NCBI RefSeq assembly: GCF_901709675.1
Contig: NC_051098.1
Coordinates: 5,654,000-5,717,999, forward strand
Direction: 5' to 3'
DNA: 64,000 nucleotides
DNA from: Syngnathus acus
Lineage: Eukaryota > Chordata > Actinopteri > Syngnathiformes > Syngnathidae
Each line of letters opens with the position of its first letter. Position 1 is the first letter of the stretch. Position numbers and translations under genes: made by a program. The notes beneath the pieces are model-generated. The model saw only the letters and a program-made list of their open reading frames with translations. It did no database searches and was not told the origin of the DNA. Positions 56,274 to 64,000 of this stretch are shown piece by piece.

Positions 56274-58458
56274 CCAAATGCGATTGATAAAAATCCATTC
56301 AGTTGCCATGTTTACCCACAATTAACTGTTTCAAATGGATGCATTCTCCTCTGAAGCACACCGGCGTGTACCCGCTTGTGTCCAAAAGCATGAGACGCAT
56401 TGCAGAGGGCAAAGACCCAGTGGACTGTCACATTCATACATGTGGCATAGCCAACATGTTTGCCTACCACACCCTGGGCTACGACGACCTGGATGAGCTG
56501 ATGAAGGAGCCCAAGCCGCTCTTCTTCATCCTGGAACTGCTAAAGGTCGGACCAGAAGGAGAACCTGAGTGGAAGCATGTCCAGCCTAGTGAGAGATGGG
56601 AGTGTGTGCAGGTTCTCCAGCCCAGCGAGTACAACAGGGAGTCCTGGGCTCTGAATGATGAGGAGAGGCTGAAGGTGGTGCCCGTGCTGCACGGTCAGGG
56701 CAACAAGCTGTTCAAGCAGGGGCGCTACCAGGACGCCACGCTCAAATACAAGGAAGCCATCATCTGCATCAAGAACGTGCAGACCAAGGTGAGCAAAGAC
56801 AAACGCAAATAGAACACACTTCAGAAATTTGCTTTTGCTCACAAACATGACTGAAAAGCTCTCACACACAAACACACTTTGAGAAGAGGATTAGCATGTG
56901 ATGTGTTTGTCACAGGAAAAAGCGTGGGAAGCGCCATGGCTGAAGCTGGAGAAGATGGCCCACACACTAACACTCAACTACTGCAAGTGTCTCCTCCGCA
57001 TGGAGGAATACTATGAGGTTATCGAACACACCAGTGACATCATTAACCAACACCCAGGTTGGATGCAAACCACACACGCTCACTTACACACAAATCTCGC
57101 CAGAGAGAATGGAACATTAAGCTCCATTAGTCACATTCCATACATGTGATATATGAGAGACCACTGTGGTTATATTAGCGTTTATTCAGCTCTTTACAAG
57201 CTGGAAAGGATTTCACAGAGTGTGAAATGTACCTTTTTATGAGAGCCCTAAGTGAATTTTTCATGCTTCTGTAAAGGTCTGACCCAATAAAAGCGTTTGT
57301 TTTCACTGCACAAGATCTGGATCTTCTTCAGACACGCTCTTGTTTTGGAATGAATTTTGAACTTCTCCAGGCTATTTGAGATTAGCTGGACTTGACAAAT
57401 ATTTTGAAACCTCTCAGCATTGAACACAAGCGCTGGTTGAACTTTAGTTTTTTTCAGATTTTGTAACCAAATTTGTTATTAGTATTAGTTAACTTCTGTA
57501 CAAAATAACAAAACGGTCCACCCGTTTTTTGGTATATGACATCAGAGTCTCAAAATTTTGAAAACTCCTCTTACATAACGTACTTTTTTCCCCAAAAAAT
57601 AAAATCCTTCCACAACAAACCAAGTTACCCACTAGATGGCGCTGCTTGCATTCATTTGCAATGTGTATATGCATAAAGAATCGATTTCCTGATTGTCAGC
57701 ATTTGGGTTGTTGCAATGTAGGCTATGCTATTTTTTCTTCATTATTGGAATTCTGCTTAGCAACATGTGGCTGGTAGTGTGACGTGACCATGACTCGCCC
57801 GTTATTTGCGTTGTATGCAGTTTATAACGTCTTTTGGAATAAGATATGTCATTTATTTGCATTAACATTTGTCTTATTTGTAATTTAAAACCCACTGTAG
57901 TTTTCCTGGTATGTCAGCCACTTCCTGTGAGTCACTGGTGCTCCACCAACACAATTAAAAAATGCCACTGCAAGGAACTAGTTTTTAAAATGTGATCAAA
58001 CAGCAATATCTGAAGTCAATCCAATCATCATCAATATTCTTTAGGCAACATTCCCCTTCGAATTTGGAGTAACATCATTTTGAAATTGGCTATTAAAGAT
58101 GGTTTCAGTATCACATTATGAATGCACAAGTAATGGCCCCTCATAAAGCAGCAGGATTTCAGTAAATGCACGGAGCAGTGTTGTAAATAACTCAAGGGAT
58201 GTGTTTGGAATAATAAATGTTGCTCTTTATAAGCAACCACTTTATGTTGGTCCCCCAGGCGTCATGAAGGCCTTCTACCTGCGTGGGAAGGCCCATCTGG
58301 AGGTGTGGAACGAGGCCGAGGCCAGGCAGGACTTCAGCAAAGTTTTGGATCTCGACCCGCGCATGAAAAAGGCAGTGAAAAAGGAATTGGCAGTGTTGAC
58401 CATGCGCATGGAGGAGAAGAACAAGGAGGATAGGAACAAGTACAAAGGCATGTTTTGA
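54077..58458 (+). CDS. aipl1: AIPL1, photoreceptor PDE6 co-chaperone, complete gene
   Basis: Exons are 54077-54172, 55200-55379, 56357-56788, 56916-57057 and 58259-58458 (stop 58456-58458), all with GT-AG borders. Protein length is 349 aa as one 432-nt third block, or 327 aa if the in-frame segment 56546-56611 is spliced out. Residues about 1-155 form the FKBP-like domain ([30 protein letters not shown]). The rest holds three TPR motifs (EGNxLFKxGRY-type start, [39 protein letters not shown]). It is AIPL1 rather than AIP by WCDTIHTGVYP and GNMFKL. It ends at NKYKGMF without the primate proline-rich tail. By family knowledge it binds HSP90 and farnesylated PDE6 and is needed for PDE6 assembly in rods and cones. 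Confidence 0.96.
54480..54560 (+). mobile_element. SINE 3' fragment in aipl1 intron 1
   Basis: 'gcccatgacagctgggagaggctccagcac...gcaaaatggatgga' is the last about 80 bp of the SINE family at 2876-3233; the rest is missing. Confidence 0.7.
56240..56270. repeat. (CA)n microsatellite in aipl1 intron 2
   Basis: About 30 bp of CA repeats about 85 bp before the exon 3 acceptor. Confidence 0.95.
56546..56611 (+). other. 66-nt in-frame GT...AG segment inside aipl1 exon 3
   Basis: It begins GTCGG after AAG and ends GTGTGTGCAG before GTTCTC. Its 22 codons contain no stop. Skipping it joins ELLK to [12 protein letters not shown], which aligns without gaps to mammalian AIPL1, and the remaining exon 3+4 length becomes exactly 122 codons as in human. 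So it is either a minimal retained intron 3 or intron sequence that has become coding. The donor and pyrimidine tract are weak, which favours at least partial retention. Confidence 0.7.
57631..57644 (+). promoter_or_regulatory. CTCF-type motif in aipl1 intron
   Basis: CCACTAGATGGCGC matches every position of the vertebrate CTCF core consensus CCASYAGRKGGCRS. It is in the last intron of aipl1 and has the same orientation as the match at 53330-53343. Occupancy is unknown. Confidence 0.5.
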
Positions 58459-60840
58459 ATTGACTTCAATGTGCAACGAGGTTTGCATACTTTTTTCAAA
58501 TTCAACTCTTTTGCCGAATTGTTACAGTAATATTTAATTTGGTTGGAAATTAATGTCACTATTTGTGTACCTTTGCATGAACAGGCAGCCTTACTGTAAA
58601 TCCTGTTACACGGTAAAAAGTGAAATCTTAAGTAAGATATAATTTCTTAAATTGAACCTAAATTTGCTTATGTTGCCGTGTTGTTATTTTTACTTGAAAT
58701 AAAATTGTCCTGCACGATCATTCTGCTTGTTTCAAGATACTTATTACTTGATTATCCTGTTTGAGCTTATAGTCTTGACAATGAGTATTAAAAGCTTGTT
58801 TCAAGTACTGAGACTTAACCGAACACTTTCAACATTTTAAGATGACTGTCCAACAACAAAAGAACCTGAAGTGTGGTTTCATATGTCGAATTTTCTTATT
58901 TTCAGATTTTAATTATATTATATTACTTGTTTTAGGTTTAAAAATACTAATTTCAAGACTGCTGTAGATATGAGCCTAGTATTATTTTGTTATTTTTCAA
59001 ATTCTTGTCAAATAAAACTTTCTTGTTCTGTTGGCAGATAGTTTTGCTTATTTTAAGTATTATTTTTTCCAGTTTAACATTTTTTTCTTAATATTTCCAG
59101 TGGAATTTCTGCATTGTGTGTGTGTGTTTAAAATAAAAGACAATCGATTCTGTTTTTTACCACTAGATGTCACTCAATCCACATGTACAATCTGGTCGTG
59201 TTTCATTGCAGGTGCAGCAGGGGATGCTGCAGGAGAAATGAACCCGGCCTGCAGCATAACTTTATGAGCAGCCCAGAGGCTCTTAAAATGAAATCACGTG
59301 GGCTGGAGCTACTGTTTGTCTCTGTCTAATCGTCTACAAGAACCTTGCCGATTTAGTTAAACAATCACGCGTTGCTATTGTTGACTTTGGCAGTGGGCAT
59401 TCCACTGTTTCTCATGTATAACAGTGCAGCTCGACACCACTGCAATAAACAATGATCATTTAGAATCCCCCTTTTTACACTGCTCATCAAAAGTTATCAT
59501 TGTTATCTTTGTTAAGGTTTTGGTGACATTTAAGGAATCCCCACTGAGCTAGGGGGTAGCATCACTCAGGGAAGTGAGGCTCACACTATGCAGAGGTCTA
59601 ATAATGATGAAATCCAATGGGCGTGGATTACTGGGGGGAAATGCACAGTGGATGGTCATTTAACATGAAATTCCCACCCAGCTCATAATCGCCATTGTCC
59701 TCTGATGCATGAGAATTATTCATTCTACGCAAAGCTTTATCCAGAACTCTAAGGCAAACTTTGTGTGTGCTGATGATTTATGACATGAAAACACTGTGCC
59801 ATTGGAACATGAACGGAAAGTAAATTCTGCATAGCAGCACAAAGCCTTCCATAAAACACTGGTGCTGATGTTGAGAAAGGGAGGGGAGGAGGGTGTGTGC
59901 GTGTGTCGGGAAGGGGGGGGGAGTGAACTCCCTGAGAGACTGCTTTGCTCAATCAACATCAGCAGCATCAAGTTAGACAGAGATATGGAGATTCATTGTG
60001 GAAGTAAGAAAGTAGTACCTTCAAAATAAAGCACATACTTGAATGCTACAAACAGTATCACTGAAATTTAGGACGTCAAATTTAGGATGTAAAAATTGAA
60101 CTTAAACCATATAAATATTGAAATTGCATATATTTGTGTCCGTTAAAAACCCACTTTTACCATATAATTTTGTTTATATTTATTTTTAAAATAACTATTT
60201 CCTTTTATTGATAGCCTTTCTCTCGGCCATTAAGCAGCCTATAATTACTATTAATAATAATAATAATAATGGGATCTATAAAAGGAAATAGTTAAAAGAA
60301 AAAAACGAATATACAGTTTAATATAGCCTTTTATATGGTAAACGTGGATTTTTTTAACGGATAAGATGTGTACAATTTTATTTTCCGGAAACGGAAACTA
60401 TGCGCTTGTGTAACTTGACAACGGTTTTGTCCAGTCTCTTGCAAGCCTCAGCGTGAGTAGGGTGGAAGGACTAGAAGGTCAGAGCGGCATTCGGTGGAAG
60501 ATAGAAGGTGCACCTTAGTCTTCTCTTATTTAAAATAAAATAAAAATAAAAAGGGAAGAAGTGAGAGAAGAAGAAATTGGAGCAGGACTGGATGGAGCTC
60601 CATTTTGTTTGCTCCTCATTGGATCCAGAACATTTTTGTCATCTTGGAAGTAATTCAAGTGGATGTGAATGAAGCAAAGTGACAAGTGGACGATTTCAAA
60701 GCAACTTCGTAAGAGAACTACGAGACTTTTTTTAATCTATGAGGATTTAATTCACAGTCAGAAATAATTTAAAAACTTCCCCCTAATAATGGCCTATAAT
60801 CAAGATTAAACTCGGGAAAAGACAAACAAGAAGCAATTTT
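58459..60840. other. aipl1 3' region and trarg1 5' region
   Basis: Two AATAAA signals follow the AIPL1 stop, at 58698-58703 and 59444-59449. A well-formed acceptor (TTTCATTGCAG) at 59212 could define an alternative 3' exon ending at the second signal. The part from about 60400 is likely the 5' flank or UTR of the TRARG1-like gene: it is mixed in composition, has no TATA box, and contains short upstream ATGs. No other gene is seen. Confidence 0.45.
58698..58703 (+). terminator. Proximal poly(A) signal of aipl1
   Basis: AATAAA 240 bp after the stop codon; a second one at 59444-59449 could serve a longer transcript. Confidence 0.55.
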
Positions 60841-60864
60841 TGTCAATACGTGATCGAGGCGAGC

Positions 60865-61293
60865 ATGGCCATCAATACGGACAACGACTTCCTCAAGTCC
60901 AACCTTGGAGAGGGTGGTGGAGGAAGAGGAGAAGGTGGCGCTCAGCTGGCTGACTTCCAGGAGACTGAGAAGCTGCTGGCCGTCACCAGCGAGCCCGCGG
61001 GCCATGGGCTCAAGATGTCTTCGTCTTTCTCCGTCAACATGGACCACAACCAGACCAAGGGGCTGGAGGCGGATGTCAACGGCCACGAGCTGAACGTGAG
61101 ATCAGGCTCCGCGGGGCAGCTGGACGTCGCCACGCCCCTCTCCCCGTCCAAAGTCAGCCTGAGCCGCTCGTCCACCGGAAACGCCGCGGTGCAGGAGAGC
61201 CCCAAGCCCCGAGACTACCTGATCCTCGTCATCATCTCCTGCTTCTTCCCCGTGTGGCCCGTCAGCATCGTGGCCCTCGTCTACTCCATCATG
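60865..61293 (+). CDS. trarg1: TRARG1/TUSC5-like dispanin, first coding exon (partial gene)
   Basis: 143 codons from an ATG in strong context (A at -3, G at +4) to a GTGAGT donor in phase 0 after Ser-Ile-Met. The N-terminal part is polar and low-complexity (Gly-rich 14-25). It contains the SPSKVSLSRSSTGN stretch that mirrors the phospho-rich SPSRASSRRASS of mammalian TRARG1. It then reaches PRDYLILVIISCFFPVWP (116-132), the first membrane-associated half of the dispanin/CD225 domain. The exon ends where human exon 1 ends; the exon with the second membrane helix is off the right edge. By family knowledge TRARG1 is a phosphoprotein of GLUT4 vesicles and plasma membrane in adipocytes that aids insulin-stimulated GLUT4 trafficking. 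PRRT-type dispanins are the alternative, but PRDYLIL and the Ser-rich preface favour TRARG1. Confidence 0.86.
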
Positions 61294-61654
61294 GTGAGTG
61301 AACAAAAAAAATGTCACTAAAGCAACCAGTGGAGCGACATGAAACGACTTTCAGATTACTATACCGGAACAATTTTTGATTCATTTTTATTTGAGCTAGG
61401 AATTTAATTTTATTGATCTTTTTTTGTAAAAAAAATAAAAAATAAAAATCGACTTTAATGCTGAGAATAGTGCTGTTTAAATGGAATGCAAAATACAAGT
61501 ATTGTCATTTACATTTATGCATGTCCGTAGGGGCCTATCCCAGTTGACTCAGGGCAAAAAGTGAACTCATCATGTAGGCCACATGCAGTCATACTCGAAA
61601 TGTTACTACTGTATTCTAATGTTTTGAGTATGACTGACAGCTCTGTACAATCAT

Positions 61655-61960
61655 TCAAGATTCAAGAATTTTTATTCGCCATGTTTGAGCGTGCCAAACA
61701 AGGAATTTGACTTCGGTACATCACAGCCTCTGTCCAACATTTAGGTGACGAACAACACTCAGGACGTGTGAAAAATGACAAATATTCTCAGACATCCCCT
61801 GATCTTAAACTCCCAGGAGGGCAAGGAAAAACTCAAAACTCCAACTAGGGGAAATGAGAAACCTTGAGAAGAGACCACAGATGGGAGGATCCCTCTTCCA
61901 GGATGACCAGGCTGCAATGGATGCAGAGAGGACACATAGTACAAACAGTGTAGACAATTC
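61655..61960. mobile_element. Interspersed repeat, probably LINE 3' sequence
   Basis: 'gattcaagaatttttattcgccatgtt' followed by 'ctcccaggagggcaaggaaa' and 'cacagatgggaggatccctc' are blocks I recognise as recurrent in fish genomes, probably 3' parts of non-LTR elements. No reverse transcriptase is present. The family name is not determined. Confidence 0.45.
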
Positions 61961-62096
61961 AAAAAGGAATTGGATAAAGGAAGGAAAGAAGCAAAAAATT
62001 CAATCATGCACACAAACTCAGTATACATATATACAAGCTACAACTCTCTCACAACCCTAATGAGGATAAGAATGAATAAAAATGATGGAATGGATG

Positions 62097-62269
62097 TACC
62101 GTAATTTTCGGACTATAAGTCGCACCGGAGTATAAGTCGCACCAGCCATAAAATGCCCAAAAAAGTGAAAAAAAACCATATATATGTATATAAATCGCTC
62201 CTGAGTATAAGTCGCCCCCCCACCCAAACTATGAAAAAAACCGCGACTTATAGTCCGAAAATTACGGTA
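62097..62269. mobile_element. 173-bp palindromic MITE with 27-bp perfect TIRs
   Basis: 62097-62123 and 62243-62269 are perfect 27-bp reverse complements beginning TACCGTAATTTTCGGACT. The outer TA fits a Tc1/mariner-type target duplication. The motif TATAAGTCGC recurs four times counting the inverted copy at the right end. No coding capacity. It lies in the first intron of the TRARG1-like gene. Confidence 0.92.
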
Positions 62270-63477
62270 ATCTATTAAATATTACGAGGTCACTATACTT
62301 AGTCCTGATCACCTCACAACGTCAAAACCTTCTGTCCAACTCCTTTCTATTGTTCTTCTCTCCAACTCTCTTGTCAGTGGACCGCCATGCATTCACAAAA
62401 ACATGATTAGGCAGTTTTGAATGCTTAGCAGCGTTTTGTCTCCGTACTGCAGACAGCAGCACTTTAATCTAGTCTTCATGAATCTTCATTCTACAGATGT
62501 CATGTCTGCTGTAGAGAGGATGTGTGTCATGGTCAAATTAACTGTGACATAGTGTTGTGGTATGAGATGTCATAGCAAAGGTAATACAAATCTCCAAGAG
62601 GCATCAAACATTTTTTAATCTACCTCCAAAAGGCTTTCTGAAAATACAAAGCTCGAAGTTGACGATGAGTTAACACAGAAGCAAATAAATAGGTATCATC
62701 AAGTAACCTCATCATGAACTCACTGACATTCACTCGTTGAACACTTGCTAATGACTTGGAATATACGTATGCATGCATATGTGGGAGAGGAAGTGCGGGA
62801 GGTATTGACAGAGAGACGCAGAGTAAAGGAGACGGAAACAAGATCCGGACACTAATTCAATAGACGCTGAGAGAAGTCAATTTAGTTACTCTGCTGCAGA
62901 GAGCGGATTGCGGCAGTTTGCAGCGTACGGTGTGGCAGCAATAAACATGCCGGGGCCAAAGCTGCCTTCTTCGCAAGGACAATGAGTGTGAGGGGAACAC
63001 CAAATGGATCCGGTGCACTTCCCATCACGGGAATTGAATTAGATAATGTAAGATCAAGTGAACCAGGGAGAGAAAACAGGTTTACAACGCTGCTCGTGAG
63101 TAATCGAAATGATGTAATTTGCATGAAAAGGGGCTCAAATATCCTGGAAACATTAAAAGGGAGATGTCATCAGCATGTTATAGTATTTACTGTAGTTAGC
63201 TTTGTTTTGGCATGACCCTGATAACTCGCTTACTAAGGAAAGTCAATATATATAAAAGAAAACAAACCCTCAATAGTCTATTAGCCTACTATGAAAAATA
63301 TTTTTACGATGGCACACCCAAGGAAATTCATAGCACACTTGACACCTACAGATTGTTTGACTAATGCGAACACTCCATTCTGCACTGAAGCGCAGTGCAC
63401 TTCTCAGGCCCCAGCAAGGTTGTCAATCAATGAGATCCCTCCTGCCGCCAGTTTTTATTTAGGACATCTGCCAACTT
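62270..63477. other. Intronic non-coding DNA of trarg1
   Basis: No exon encoding the expected second dispanin helix was found here; no other feature recognised. Confidence 0.4.
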
Positions 63478-63564
63478 CATCCATCCATCCATCCATCCAT
63501 CCATCCATCCATCCATCCATCCATCCATCCATCCATCCATCCATCCATCCATCCATCCATCCAT
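63478..63564. repeat. (CCAT)n microsatellite
   Basis: About 21 perfect CCAT units, the reverse complement of the ATGG tail of the local SINE family. It may descend from an antisense SINE tail, but no SINE body adjoins it. Confidence 0.97.
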
Positions 63565-64000
63565 GTGGTTGTCTAACTTTTAAAGCAAAAAAAAAAATTT
63601 GAACACAAACAGTTGAGCAAGACATGTAGACAGAAAAGGTCTTACAGGCATATAGTCTTTATCTTCTGTGAAAAAACAATGTTATACTGTCCCCTGGTGG
63701 TTGTATTTTAATACAAGTGTAGCGTATAAAGATGGATTGCCGGGATTTTTAATGTTTGAAGATTTTATTACACACATCCCAAAAAAACGTGACACAACAA
63801 ATGGTATTGTTTTTATCAGCTGGACAACCGGCAAACTGCTATTGGGTAGATCTCGGACAGATGCTGCGTTGGCGAAGGCTTGTGGCTGGCTAACACGGAC
63901 GATGTGCAGCCAATTACAGGATTAGCGATGCAGGCCTAATGGATTTTTACGGCCAACACCGGACAATCCCAATAATGGCAAGGGCCGAACTGCAGCAGCG
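63565..64000. other. Intronic non-coding DNA, right edge
   Basis: No exon recognised. A near-match to the CTCF core lies on the minus strand at about 63690-63703 (CCACCAGGGGACAG). Confidence 0.35.

Noticed and set aside
60850-60864. Upstream start for the TRARG1-like protein
   Set aside because: The extension begins at GTG; the ATG at 60865 has a strong context and fits the family.
63478-63564. CRISPR-like or other regular array
   Set aside because: Simple tetranucleotide microsatellite without spacers, in a vertebrate genome.
63291-63602. Ile-His-Pro-Ser repeat protein
   Set aside because: Translation of the (CCAT)n microsatellite.

Overview
This is a vertebrate nuclear window, most likely a percomorph-type teleost fish. 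The evidence is split genes with GT-AG introns and vertebrate-specific families. There is also a tRNA-derived SINE with an (ATGG)n tail, mariner-, MITE- and hAT-type DNA elements, and many microsatellites. No prokaryotic or viral gene organisation is present. Most open frames in the window are chance frames in AT-rich non-coding DNA.

Layout, left to right. (1) 1-16.7 kb is mostly non-coding. On the minus strand near 4.5-4.8 kb lies the 3' part of a PDE3A-like first coding exon with an intact splice donor, next to a GC-rich CpG-island-like block. A recent SINE with an 11-bp target duplication sits at 2.9-3.2 kb. A 3 x 90 bp tandem repeat lies at 10.6 kb. (2) 16.8-23.8 kb, plus strand: a complete three-exon ABHD15-like gene (489 aa) with a poly(A) signal; its introns carry a (TG)n tract, an hAT-like remnant and a 0.5-kb MITE. 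(3) 33.3-43 kb, plus strand: a CCAAT/CRE promoter-like block, spliced non-coding-type exons, and at 42.4 kb a miR-22 precursor hairpin whose 3p arm matches the fish miR-22a form. I read this as the miR-22 host gene (MIR22HG equivalent). (4) 54.1-58.5 kb, plus strand: a complete AIPL1 gene (photoreceptor PDE6 co-chaperone) with a CRX-type site upstream. A 66-nt in-frame GT...AG segment lies exactly at the mammalian exon 3/4 boundary. (5) 60.9-61.3 kb, plus strand: first coding exon of a TRARG1/TUSC5-like dispanin; its second exon is beyond the right edge.

ABHD15, MIR22, AIPL1 and TRARG1 all map to human chromosome 17, so the window looks like a rearranged piece of that ancestral linkage group. 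Three neighbours have linked metabolic roles by family knowledge: ABHD15 stabilises PDE3B in adipocytes, TRARG1 regulates GLUT4 trafficking, and the left edge carries a PDE3-family exon. Whether this linkage matters functionally is inference only. The most notable non-obvious items are the miR-22 locus, the AIPL1 mini-intron or exonised segment, the partly decayed-looking PDE3A-like exon, and two MITEs sharing the same terminal hexamer and repeat architecture.
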